From positions 108,501 through 172,500 of the forward strand of contig NW_027195373.1 of the NCBI RefSeq assembly GCF_038502225.1: 64,000 nt of DNA. Direction: 5' to 3'. The first letter of the stretch is position 1; each line of letters begins with the position of its first letter. Shown here one piece after another: positions 1-11,818 of the stretch. This DNA comes from Cherax quadricarinatus. Its lineage: Eukaryota > Arthropoda > Malacostraca > Decapoda > Parastacidae. The position numbers and the translations under genes were made by a program. The notes beneath the pieces were generated by a model that saw only the letters and a list, made by a program, of their open reading frames with translations, had not been told where the DNA came from and ran no database searches.

Positions 1-1805
1 GCTGCTGCTGCTGGCTTGGCTGAGGCAAGCAGCTCACTGCTGCTGCTGCTGTAACTGCTGCAGCTGGCAGCGGCACGCTGCTGCGCTGCTGCTGCTGGCA
101 GCAGCTGCTGCCTGCTGCTGCTAGTCAACAACAACCAGCAACAGCTGCTAACCAGCAACATGGCTGCTGCTTGCAACAAGCAACTGCTGCCTTGCTGCTG
201 CTGCTAGCAACTGCTACTGCAGCAACTTGCTGCTGCTGCTGGCAAGCAGCAGCAGCAACAGCAAGCATTTTTCGCTGCTGGCTGCTGCTGCTGCCAAACG
301 CTTATGCTGGCTGACAGGCTTGCTGCTGCTGCTAGCTTGCTGCTGCTGCTTATGACAGCTGCTGCTGCTGCTGCTGCTGCTTGCTAACGGTGCTGCTAAC
401 AGCTGCTGCAACATAGCACTGCTGCTTGTAAACCAAGCAACTGCTCGCTGCGAAGCAGCAGCCTTGCTGCTGTGCTGCTTAACAGCAACCCAGGCAGCCT
501 GCTGCTGCTGCTGCGCTGCTGGCAGCAGCTGCTGCTTGGCTTGCTGCTGCAGCGCGGCTGCTGCTGCTGCTGCCCGACGCGGCTGCTGCTGCTGCTGCTG
601 CAGTGCTGCTGCGGCAACAACACCAACAGCAACAACCAACCATGTGGCTTGCTGCTGCTGGCCTTGCTGCTGCTGCCCTGGCGCGGCTGTAACCCTGCTG
701 CTTGGCTGCTGCTGCTGCCAAGCAGCTTGCTGCTGCTGCTGCTGGCTGCTGCTGCTGCTAGCAACCTTGCTGCTGCTGCTGCTGGCAGGCTGCTGCTGCT
801 TGGCAGCAACCGCTGCTGCTGCTGCCAACCGCTGCTGCTGCTGCTTAACAACAACCCAACATGCTGCTGCAGCTGCTGCTGCTGCTGCTGCTGCTGCTGC
901 TAGCTGTAACAGCTGCCTACTGCTGCCATGCTGCTGCTGCTGCTGCTGCCCTGCTGCTGCTGCGCTGCGTGGCTGCTGCTGCTGCTGCTGCTGCTGCTGG
1001 CTGCTGCTGCTGGCTGCTGCCAGCAGCTGCTGGCTGCCTGCTGCTAGCTGCTGGCTGCTGGCCCTGCTGCTGCTGCCTGCCAACCTACTGCTGCCTGCTG
1101 CTGCTGCCTACTGCCAGTGCAGCTGCTGCTGCTGGCCGCAGCCTACTGCTGCTGCTGCTGCTGCTGCCGCGATGCTGCTGCTGCTGGCGCTGCGCTGCTG
1201 CTGGTGGCTGCTGCTGCTGCTGCCCTACTGCTGCTGCTAACTGCCACTGGCTGCTGCTGCTGCTGCTGCCCGCTTGCCGCTGCTGCACTGTACTGCTGCT
1301 GCCACTGCTGCTACTGCGCGCTTAATGCTGCTGCCAAGTGCCACCTAACTGCTGGCCTGCTCGCCAGCTGCTGCTACTGCAGCAGCTGCTGCCAGTACTG
1401 CTGCTGCCAGCTGCTGCTGCTGCTGCTGCTGCTGCTGGCTGCTGCCAACCGCTTGCTGCCAACCTGCCTGCTGCGCCACTGCTGCAAAGCGCGCTGCTGC
1501 CGGCTGCTGGCTGCTGACTGCAGCCCTGACTGCTGCAGGCTGTTCTGGCTGCAGGCTACAGCATGCAGCTGGACTGCAGCTGCAGCTGCTGCAGGCTGCA
1601 GGCTGCTGCTGCAGCAGCAGGCTACTTGACAGCTGTTACCAGGCTAACAGCAGCGACTGCTACCACGAGCTACTGCAAGCTACTGCTGCCAGGCTACGAG
1701 CTACTGCTACGGCTACTACTGCTACAACTACTACAACTACTGCTACAACTGCTTCAACTACAACTACTCCTACAACTACTACAACTACTGCTACAGCTAC
1801 TAGCC
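1..1805. repeat. Imperfect CTG/CAG triplet-derived array
   Basis: Nearly continuous CTG/TGC triplets are broken by GCAACA, GCCTAC and GGCAGC interruptions. They run from the first base of the window, so the array probably continues upstream. From about 1,625 it drifts into CTACTGCTA and then CTACAACTA motifs and stops near 1,803. Every frame on both strands is stop-poor, giving overlapping polyQ, polyA, polyL and polyC frames. None has non-repetitive flanks, splice context or a plausible start, so I treat it as non-coding. Confidence 0.93.
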
Positions 1806-1864
1806 CCTAGCTACATAATTTCGCAACATACTGCATCACGTAATATTAACAATACCAGCAGCAG

Positions 1865-2405
1865 CATCTCTAACACGTCAAGATGTCATCTCCGTACCAT
1901 GACCCAGCATCATCTTCAAGCATCTCTAACACGTCAAGATGTTATCTCCGTACCATGACCCAGCATCATCTTCAAGCTTCTCTAACACGTCAAGATGTCA
2001 TCTCCGTACCATGACCCAGCATCATCTTCAAGCTTCTCTAACACGTCAAGATGTCATCTCCGTACCATGACCCAGCATCATCTTCAAGCATCTCTAACAC
2101 GTCAAGATGTCATCTCCGTACCATGACCCAGCATCTCTAACACGTCAAGATGTCATCTCCGTACCATGACCCAGCATCATCTTCAAGCATCTCTAACACG
2201 TCAAGATGTCATCTCCGTAACATGACCCAGCATCATCTTCAAGCATCTCTAAAACGTCAAGATGTCATCTTCGTACCATGACCCAGCATCATCAAGCATC
2301 TCTAACACGTCAAGATGTCATCTCCGTACCATGACCCAGCATCTTCAAGCATCTCTAACACGTCAAGATGTCATCTCCGTACCATGACCCAGCATCATCT
2401 TCAAG
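1865..2405. repeat. 56-bp tandem repeat
   Basis: About nine to ten copies of a 56-bp unit containing AACACGTCAAGATGTCATCT, followed by a segment with CCGTACCATGACCCAGCATC. The period is measured from successive AACACG starts at 1,872 and 1,928. Some copies lack ATC or the CATCTTCAAG segment, so the array is only moderately homogeneous. Confidence 0.93.
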
Positions 2406-2821
2406 CTTTATCTCACAGAAAGCTTCGACTGTTAATAGTGACCTCTGGTTAACACGACCGCCTGTCCTGTTTACGTTGTTCCCAGCAATTGCAGTAGTTG
2501 TACCCTGGTGGACAATTTGTACCAACACTAGTTTTCTTCACCTCGTTACCTTACTAGGGTACAAAACAGTGTGTCAACATTGTGACCTGTAATTAAAGGG
2601 AGGTTACGTTTACATATGTGTTACATTACGTGTATGTTGTATTGTTGATGTGTATATTGTATTACTAGATCAGCTGATCTCCTAGTATCAGCTGATCTGG
2701 GTATCAGCTGATTTTCTTGGTATCAGGTGATGTCAGCTGTGCAGTTGTTGACTGGCTGGAACCCATCCCACTAAGTGCTGCTGGACGGTAATTGCCTGTT
2801 AACTTGTAGCTTTCTCACCTA
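2406..2821. other. Spacer without recognisable gene
   Basis: A mostly single-copy stretch between arrays. The only structure I see is a short degenerate run of TATCAGCTGATCT-like motifs at about 2,668-2,742, which contain the palindrome ATCAGCTGAT. No convincing open frame or RNA gene is visible. Confidence 0.6.
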
Positions 2822-3283
2822 GTGGTTGTGGTAGTAGTGGTGGTAGTGGTGTTGGTGGTGATGTATGGTAGTAGTGGTGGTGGTAATGGTGATAGTGGTA
2901 GTGCTGATGGTGGTAGTGCTGATAGTGATAGTGGTAGTGCTGATGGTGGTAGTGGTGGTGGTAGTAGTGGTGGTGGTAGTGGTGGTGGCAGTGATGATGG
3001 TGGTAGTGCTGATGGTGGTTGTGGTAGTGATAATGGTGGTGGTGATAGTCGTAGTAGTGATGGTGGTGGTGGTAGTGGTGGTGGTAGTGATGGTGGTGGT
3101 AGTGCTGATGGTGGTAGTGGTGGTGGCAGTGATGGTGGTAGTGCTGATGGTGATTGTGGTAGTGATAATGGTGGTGGTGATAGTCGTAGTAGTGATGGTG
3201 GTGGTAGTGCTGATGGTGGTGGTAGTGATGGTGGTGGTAGTGCTGATGGTGGTAGTGGTGGTGGTGGTGGTTGTGGTGATGGT
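2822..3283. repeat. GGT/GAT/AGT triplet array
   Basis: Degenerate triplet array of GGTGGTAGTGATGGT type, with internal duplicates such as the GATAATGGTGGTGGTGATAG block that appears twice. It yields Gly/Ser, Val and (antisense) His/Tyr-rich frames that are by-products of the triplets. Confidence 0.9.
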
Positions 3284-4035
3284 GTATGTCTCTCAGTGTA
3301 TATACACTGAGAGACATACGAATCTCAGTGTATATACACTGAGAGACATACGAATCTCAGTGTATATACACTGAGAGACATACGAATCTCAGTGTATATA
3401 CACTGAGAGACATACGAATCTCAGTGTATATACACTGAGAGACATACGAATCTCAGTGTATATACACTGAGAGACATACGAATCTCAGTGTATATACACT
3501 GAGAGACATACAAATCTCAGTATATATACACTGAGAGACATACAAATCTCAGTATATATACACTGAGAGACATACAAATCTCAGTATATATACACTGAGA
3601 GACATACAAATCTCAGTGTATATACACTGAGAGACATACAAATCTCTGTGTATATACACTGAGAGACATACAAATCTCTGTGTATATACACTGAGAGACA
3701 TACAAATCTCTGTGTATATACACTGAGAGACATACAAATCTCTGTGTATATACACTGAGAGACATACAAATCTCTGTGTATATACACTGAGAGACATACA
3801 AATCTCTGTGTATATACACTGAGAGACATACAAATCTCTGTGTATATACACTGAGAGACATACAAATCTCTGTGTATATACACTGAGAGACATACAAATC
3901 TCTGTGTATATACACTGAGAGACATACAAATCTCTGTGTATATACACTGAGAGACATACAAATCTCTGTGTATATACACTTAGAGACATACAAATCTCAG
4001 TGTATGTACACTGAGAGACACAAATCTCAGTGTTT
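3284..4035. repeat. 32-bp palindrome-containing satellite
   Basis: About 23 copies of a 32-bp unit built on the perfect palindrome CTCAGTGTATATACACTGAG plus a linker GAGACATACGAAT. Variants are ordered. The first six linkers carry CGAA, then CAAA linkers appear. Three units read CAGTATATA, and from about 3,645 on most units read TCTCTGTG, which breaks one palindrome arm. The first unit at the left boundary forms a perfect 36-bp palindrome (3,284-3,319). Confidence 0.95.
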
Positions 4036-4212
4036 ACAGACAACTTTCTCAGTATCGTATATCACTTATCAGACATTAAAACAAACAAGGGACAGATTCC
4101 CTAACATTATCCTCTTCAACAACTCACAGGACTTATTACACAGCTTCAAGACTGGTGAAAGCTTGGGTATATCTCAAGAGGATCTGGGGAGTGTAACAAG
4201 CCAAGCTTAAGA

Positions 4213-4733
4213 TAGTAGGGAGGAGGTAGGATGGCAGAAGGTAGGATGGCAGGAGGCAGGATGGAAGGAGGTAGGATGGCCGGGGGTAGGATGGCAGGAG
4301 GCAGGATGGCAGGAGGTAGGATGGCAGGAGGCAGGATGGAAGGAGGTAGGATGGCAGGGGGGTAGGATGGCAGGAGGTAGGATGGAAGGAGGTAGGATGG
4401 CAGGAGGCAGGATGGCAGGAGGCAGGATGGCAGGAGGCAGGATGGCAGGAGGCAGGATGGTAGGAGGCAGGATGGCAGGAGGTAGGATGGCAGGAGGCAG
4501 GATGGCAGGAGGTAGGATGGAAGGAGGTAGGATGGCAGGAGGCAGGATAGAAGGAGGCAGGATGGTAGAATGGCAGGAGGTAGGGTGACAGGAGGTAGGG
4601 TGGCAGGAGGCAGGATGGCAGGAGGTAGGATAGAAGGAGGTAGGATGGCAGGAGGCAGGATGGAAGGAGGCAGGATGGAAAGAGGCAGGATGGTAGAATG
4701 GCAGGATGGCAGGAGGCAGGATGGCAGGAGTTT
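4213..4733. repeat. 15-bp purine-rich minisatellite
   Basis: About 34 copies of AGGATGGCAGGAGGY with GGAAGG, GGTAGA and GGTGAC variants. The 175 bp to its left (4,036-4,212) looks single-copy and holds no gene I can support. The plus strand is almost entirely purine. Confidence 0.93.
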
Positions 4734-4814
4734 ACAATGTCCACAAGAGAAGGTAGTTACCATATCTCTGTTTAATTCCTGTTTATGTTCCTGTCGGGAC
4801 GTGCTTCGTGGGTC

Positions 4815-7800
4815 CTGAAACTGGCCCAGCAGGTGTTGCTGGTCTAGTATGGACCAGCAGGTGTTGCTGGTCTAGTATGGACCAGCAGGTGTTGCTGGTC
4901 TAGTATGGCCCAGCAGGTGCTACTGGTCTAGTATGGACCAGCAGGTGTTGCTGGTCTAGTATGGCCCAGCAGGTGTTGCTGGTCTAGTATGGCCCAGCAG
5001 GTGCTACTGGTCTAGTATGGACCAGCAGGTGTTGCTGGTCTAGTATGGCCCAGCAGGTGTTGCTGGTCTAGTATGGCCCTGCAGGTGTTGCTGGTCTAGT
5101 ATGGACCAGCAGGTGTTGCTGGTCTAGTATGGACCAGCAGGTGTTGCTGGTCTAGTATGGACCAGCAGGTGTTGCTGGTCTAGTATGGACCAGCAGGTGT
5201 TGCTGGTCTAGTATGGACCAGCAGGTATTGCTGGTCTAGTATGGACCAGCAGGTGTTGCTGGTCTCGTATGGACCAGCAGGTGTTGCTGGTCTAGTATGG
5301 ACCAGCAGGTGTTACTGGTCTTGTATGGACCAGCAGGTGTTGCTGGTCTAGTATGGACCAGCAGGTGTTGCTGGTCTAGTATGGACCAGCAGGTGTTACT
5401 GGCCTAGTATGGACCAGCAGGTTTTGCTGGTCTAGTATGGACCAGCAGGAGTTGCTGGTCTAATATGGACCAGCAGGTGTTGCTGGTCTAGTATGGACCA
5501 GCAGGTGTTGCTGGTCTAGTATGGACCAGCAGGTGTTGCTGGTCTAGTATGGACCAGCAAATATTGCTGGTCTAGTATGGACCAGCAGGTGTTGCTGGTC
5601 TAGTATGGACCAGCAGGTGTTGCTGGTCTAGTATGGACCAGCAGGTGTTACTGGTCTTGTATGGACCAGCAGGTGTTGCTGGTCTAGTATGGACCAGCAG
5701 GTGTTACTGGTCTAGTATGGCCCATCAGGTGTTGCTGGTCTAGTATGGACCAGCAGGTGTTGCTGGTCTAGTATGGACCAGCAGGAGTTGCTGGTCTAAT
5801 ATGGACCAGCAGGTGTTCCTGGTCTAGTATGGACTAGCAGGTGTTACTGGTCTAGTATGGACCAGCAGGTGTTACTGGTCTAGTATGGCCCAGCAGGTGT
5901 TGCTGGTCTAGTATGGCCCAGCAGGTGTTGCTGGTCTAGTATGGACCAGCAGGTGTTGCTGGTCTAGTATGGACCAGCAGGTGTTACTGGTCTAGTATGG
6001 ACCAGCAGGTGTTGCTGGTCTAGTATGGTCCAGCAGGTGTTGCTGGTCTAGTATGGCCCAGCAGGTGTTGCTGGTCTAGTATGGACCAGCAGGTGTTGCT
6101 GGTCTAGTATGGTCCAGCAGGTGTTGCTGGTCTAGTATGGCCCAGCAGGTGTTGCTGGTCTAGTATGGTCCAGCAGGTGTTTTTTTTGTCTAGTATGGCC
6201 CAGCAGGTGCTACTGGTCTAGTATGGCCCAGCAGGTGTTGCTGGTCTAGTATGGACCAGCAGGTATTGCTGGTCTAGTATGGACCAGCAGGTGTTGCTGG
6301 TCTAGTATGGACCAGCAGGTGTTGCTGGACTAGTATGGCCCAGCAGGTGTTGCTGGTCTAGTATGGACCAGCAGGTGTTGCTGGTCAAGTATGGAGCAGC
6401 AGGTGTTGCTGGTCCAGTATGGACCCGCAGGTGTTGCTGGTCTAGTATGGACCAGCAGGTGTTACTGGTCTAGTATGGACCAGCAGGTGTTGCTGGTCTA
6501 GTATGGACCAGCAGGTGTTACTGGTCTAGTATGGACCAGCAGGTGTTGCTGGTCTAGTATGGACCAGCAGGTATTGCTGGTCTAGTATGGACCAGCAGGT
6601 GTTGCTGGTCTAGTATGGACCAGCAGGTGTTGCTGGTCTAGTATGGACCAGCAGGTGTTACTGGTCTTGTATGGACCAGCAGGTGTTGCTGGTCTAGTAT
6701 GGACCAGCAGGTGTTGCTGGTCTAGTATGGTCCAGCAGGTGTTACTGGTCTAGTATGGCCCAGCAGGTGTTACTGGTAGAGTATGGCCCAGCAGGTGTTG
6801 CTGGTCTAGTATGGCCCAGCAGGTGTTGCTGGTCTAGTATGGCCCAGCAGGTGTTGCTAGTCTAGCATGGCTAAGCAGGTGTTACTGGTCTAGTATGGAC
6901 CAGCAGGTGTTGCTGGTCTAGTATGGCCTAGCAGGTGTTGCTGGTCTAGTATTGGCCAGCAGGTGTTGCTGGTCTAGTATGGCCCAGCAGGTGTTGCTGG
7001 TCTAGTATGGCCCAGCAGGTTTTGCTGATCTAGTATGGACCAGCAGGTGTTGCTGGTCAAGTATGAACCAGCAGGTGTTGCTGGTCTAGTATGGACCAGC
7101 AGGTGTTGCTGGTCTAGTATGGACCAGGAGGTGTTGCTGGTCTAGTATGGACCAGCAGGTGTTACTGGTCTAGTATGGACCAGCAGGTGTTGCTGGTCTA
7201 GTATGGACGAGCAGGTGTTGCTGGTCTAGTATGGCCCAGCAGGTGTTGCTGGTCTAGTATGGACCAGCAGGTGTTGCTGGTCTAGTATGGACCAGCAGAT
7301 ATTGCTGGTCTAGTATGGACCAGCAGGTGTTGCTGGTCTAGTATGGACCAGCAGGTGTTGCTGGTCTAGTATGGACCAGCAGGTGTTGCTGGTCTAGTAT
7401 GGCCCAGCAGGTGTTGCTGGTCTAGTATGGTCCAGCAGGTGTTTTTTTTGTCTAGTATGGCCCAGCAGGTGCTACTGGTCTAGTATGGCCCAGCAGGTGT
7501 TGCTGGTCTAGTATGGACCAGCAGGTATTGCTGGTCTAGTATGGACCAGCAGGTGTTGCTGGTCTAGTATGGACCAGCAGGTGTTGCTGGACTAGTATGG
7601 CCCAGCAGGTGTTGCTGGTCTAGTATGGACCAGCAGGTGTTGCTGGTCAAGTATGGAGCAGCAGGTGTTGCTGGTCCAGTATGGACCCGCAGGTGTTGCT
7701 GGTCTAGTATGGACCAGCAGGTGTTACTGGTCTAGTATGGACCAGCAGGTGTTGCTGGTCTAGTATGGACCAGCAGGTGTTGCTGGTCTAGTATGGACCA

Positions 7801-10004
7801 GCAGGTGTTGCTGGTCTAGTATGGACCAGCAGGTATTGCTGGTCTAGTATGGACCAGCAGGTGTTGCTGGTCTAGTATGGACCAGCAGGTGTTGCTGGTC
7901 TAGTATGGACCAGCAGGTGTTACTGGTCTTGTATGGACCAGCAGGTGTTGCTGGTCTAGTATGGACCAGCAGGTGTTGCTGGTCTAGTATGGTCCAGCAG
8001 GTGTTACTGGTCTAGTATGGCCCAGCAGGTGTTACTGGTCTAGTATGGCCCAGCAGGTGTTGCTGGTCTAGTATGGCCCAGCAGGTGTTGCTGGTCTAGT
8101 ATGGCCCAGCAGGTGTTGCTAGTCTAGCATGGCTAAGCAGGTGTTACTGGTCTAGTATGGACCAGCAGGTGTTGCTGGTCTAGTATGGCCTAGCAGGTGT
8201 TGCTGGTCTAGTATTGGCCAGCAGGTGTTGCTGGTCTAGTATGGCCCAGCAGGTGTTGCTGGTCTAGTATGGCCCAGCAGGTTTTGCTGATCTAGTATGG
8301 ACCAGCAGGTGTTGCTGGTCAAGTATGAACCAGCAGGTGTTGCTGGTCTAGTATGGACCAGCAGGTGTTGCTGGTCTAGTATGGACCAGCAGGTGTTGCT
8401 GGTCTAGTATGGACCAGCAGGTGTTACTGGTCTAGTATGGACCAGCAGGTGTTGCTGGTCTAGTATGGACGAGCAGGTGTTGCTGGTCTAGTATGGCCCA
8501 GCAGGTGTTGCTGGTCTAGTATGGACCAGCAGGTGTTGCTGGTCTAGTATGGACCAGCAGATATTGCTGGTCTAGTATGGACCAGCAGGTGTTGCTGGTC
8601 TAGTATGGACCAGCAGGTGTTGCTGGTCTAGTATGGACCAGCAGGTGTTGCTGGTCTAGTATGGCCCAGCAGGTGTTGCTGGTCTAGTATGGACCAGCAG
8701 GTGTTGCTGGTCTAGTATGGACCAGCAGGAGTTCCTGGTCTAATATGGACCAGCAGGTGTTAATGGTCTAGTATGGACCAGCAGGTGTTACTGGTCTAGT
8801 ATGGCCCAGCAGGTGTTACTGGTCTAGTATGGCCCAGCAGGTGTTGCTGGTCTAGTATGGCCCAGTAGGTGTTGCTGGTCTAGTATGGCCCTGCAGGTGT
8901 TGCTGGTCTAGTATGGACCAGCAGGTGTTGCTGGTTTATTATGGCCCAGCAGGTGTTGCTGGTCTAGTATGGCCCAGCAGGTGTTGCTGGTCTAGTATGG
9001 ACCAGCAGGTGTTGCTGGTATAATATGGACCAGCAGGTGTTGCTGGTCTAGTATGGACCAGCAGGTGTTACTGGTCTAGTATGGCCCAGCAGGTGTTACT
9101 GGTCTAGTATGGCCCAGCAGGTGTTTCTGGTCTAGTATGGACCAGCAGGTGTTGCTGGTCTAGTATGGCCCAGCAGGTGTTGCTGGTCTAGTATGGACCA
9201 GCAGGTGTTGCTGGTCTATTATGGCCCAGCAGGTGGTACTGGTCTAGTATGGCCCAGCAGGTGTTACAGGTCTAGTATGGAAAAGCAGTTGTTGCTGGTC
9301 TAGTATGGACCAGCAGGTGTTGCTGGTCTATTATGGCCCAGCAGGTGGTACTGGTCTAGTATGGCCCAGCAGGTGTTACAGGTCTAGTATGGAAAAGCAG
9401 GTGTTGCTGGTCTAGTATGGACCAGCAGGTGTTGCTGGTGTAGTATGGACCAGCAGGTGTTACTGGTCTAGTATGGCCCAGCACTTGTTACTGGTCTAGT
9501 ATTGACCAGCAGGTGTTACTGGCCTAGTATGGACCAGCAGGTGTTGTTGGTCTAGTATGGACCAGCAGGTGTTGCTGGTCTAGTATGGACCAGCAGGTGT
9601 TGCTGGTCTATTATGGCCCAGCAGGTGGTACTGGTCTAGTATGGCCCAGCAGGTGTTACAGGTCTAGTATGGAAAAGCAGTTGTTGCTGGTCTAGTATGG
9701 ACCAGCAGGTGTTGCTGGTCTATTATGGACCAGCAGGTGTTGCTGGTCTAGTATGGACCAGCAGGTGTTGCTGGTCTAGTATGACCCAGCAGGTGTTACT
9801 GTTCTAGTATGGACCAGCAGGTGTTGCTGGTCTAGTATGGACCAGCAGGTGTTGCTGGTCTAGTATGGACCAGCAGGTGTTACTGGTCTAGTATGGATCA
9901 ACAGGTGTTACTGGTCTAGTATGGACCACCAGGTGTTACTGGTCTAGTATGGACCAGCAGGTGTTGCTGGTCTAGTATGGACCAGCAGGTGTTACTAATG
10001 GTCT
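4815..10004. repeat. 28-bp minisatellite, about 185 units
   Basis: Unit of 28 bp containing TCTAGTATGGACCAGCAGG. Arms GACCAGCA and TGCTGGTC flank a 5-base loop, so each unit can fold into a hairpin. The commonest variants are GGCCC for GGACC, GTTAC for GTTGC, and GGTATT for GGTGTT. A 1,262-bp block is duplicated in tandem inside the array (about 6,160-7,421 and 7,422-8,683). A 4-unit cassette containing TATTATGG, GTGGTACTGG and GGAAAAGCAG recurs near 9,216, 9,328 and 9,608, at spacings of 112 and 280 bp. Confidence 0.96.
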
Positions 10005-11213
10005 GATATGGTCCAGCAAGTGTTGCTGGTCCAGTATGGACCAGCAGTTGTTACTAGTGGTCGAGTATGGATCAGCAGGTGTTGCTGGTCTAGTATGGAC
10101 CAGCAGGTGTTACTAGTGGTCTGATATGGTCCAGCAGGTGTTACTGGTCCAGTATGGACCAGCAGGTGTTACTAGTGGTCGAGTATGGACCAGCAGGTGT
10201 TAATAGTGGTCCAGTATGGACCAGGTGTTACTAGTGGTCCAGTATGGACCAGCAGGTGGTACTAGTTGTCCAGTATGGACCAGCAGGTGCTACTAGTGGT
10301 CCAGTATGGACCAGAAGGTGTTACTAGTGGTCCAGTATGGACCAGCAGGTGTTACTAGTGGTCCAGTATGGACCAGCAGGTGTTACTAGTGGTCCAGTAT
10401 GGACCAGCAGGTGTTACTAGTGGTCCAGTATGGACCAGCAGGTGTTACTAGTGGTCCAGCATGGATCAGCACGTGTTACTAGTGGTCCAGTATGGACCAG
10501 CATGTGTTACTAATGGTCCAGTATGGACCAGCAGGTGTTACTAGTGGTCGAGTATGGACCAGCAGGTGTTACTAGTGGTCAATTATGGACCAGCAGGTGT
10601 TACTAGTGGTCCAGTATGGACCAGCAGGTGTTACTAGTGGTCCAGTATGGACCAGCAGGTGTTGCTAGTTGTCCAGTATGGACCAGCAGGTGTTACTAAT
10701 TGTCCAATATGGACCAGCAGGTGCTACTAGTGGTCCAGTATGGACCAGGAGGTGTTACTAGTGGTCCAGCATGGACCAGCACGTGCTACTAGTGGTCCAG
10801 TATGGACCAGCAGGTGTTACTAGTGGTCCAGTATGGACCAGCAGGTGTTACTAGTGGTCCAGCATGGACCAGCACGTGCTACTAGTGGTCCAGTATGGAC
10901 CAGCAGGTGTTACTAGTGGTCCAGCATGGACCAGCACGTGCTACTAGTGGTCCAGTATGGACCAGCAGGTGCTACTAGTGGTCGAGTATGGACCGGCAGG
11001 TGTTACTAGTGGTCCAGCATGGACCAGCAGGTGCTACTAGTGGTCGAGTATTGACCAGCAGGTGTTACTAGTGGTCCAGTATGGACCAGCACGTGCTACT
11101 AGTGGTCGAGTATGGACCAGCAGGTGTTACTAGTGGTCCAGCATGGACCAGCACGTGCTACTAGTGGTCGAGTATGGACCAGCAGGTGTTACTAGTGGTC
11201 CAGCATGGACCAG
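10005..11213. repeat. 31-bp derivative of the 28-bp minisatellite
   Basis: Continuous with the preceding array, but the unit gains three bases: GTTGCTGGTC becomes GTTACTAGTGGTCC, giving a period of 31 bp. The change is not abrupt, because mixed units occur around 9,990-10,130. A CAGCATGG/CAGCACGTGC subfamily dominates the right end. The array ends at ACCAGTATTAAGG near 11,213. Confidence 0.93.
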
Positions 11214-11261
11214 TATTAAGGTAACACAGTGATAACACATATTGGGATTGTTTAAAAACCC

Positions 11262-11368
11262 TCTTCCTCCTTCTCTTCCTCTTCCTCCTCTTCCTCTTCC
11301 TCTTCCTCCTCTTCCTCTTCCTCCTCTTCCTCTTCCTCCTCTTCCTCCTCCTCTTCCTCTTCCTCTCA
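11262..11368. repeat. (CCTCTT)n tract
   Basis: Pure-pyrimidine CCTCTTCCT repeats. The antisense reading gives an Arg/Gly-rich frame that I attribute to the repeat. Flanks (11,214-11,261 and 11,369-11,455) are short single-copy sequence. Confidence 0.88.
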
Positions 11369-11455
11369 AGGTGCTTTGATGCACTGGAGGATCTTGATCC
11401 CTGGAATTGGAACGTAGTGAAATCTGATAATACAAGGATGATTTAGTCCTGCTCT

Positions 11456-11695
<240 letters not shown>

Positions 11696-11818
11696 GGGTT
11701 TGACAAGGTTAAGGATCCCTAGCTTTATTGACAGCTATTTACAGGTTAAGGATTCCTAACTTTATTGACAAGCTAAGAGCTGTTACCTACATCAGCTCAT
11801 TTGAAAGCATTTTTATTG

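Noticed and set aside
214..1629. PolyQ/polyA/polyL frames in the CTG tract
   Set aside because: All frames on both strands are open in this triplet sequence; no non-repetitive coding sequence flanks them.
2799..3317. His/Tyr-rich antisense and Gly/Ser sense frames
   Set aside because: Products of the GGT triplet array and neighbouring palindrome repeats.
3284..11213. CRISPR-like appearance of regular repeats
   Set aside because: The repeats are contiguous tandem units without unique spacers, in a eukaryotic sequence with no cas genes.
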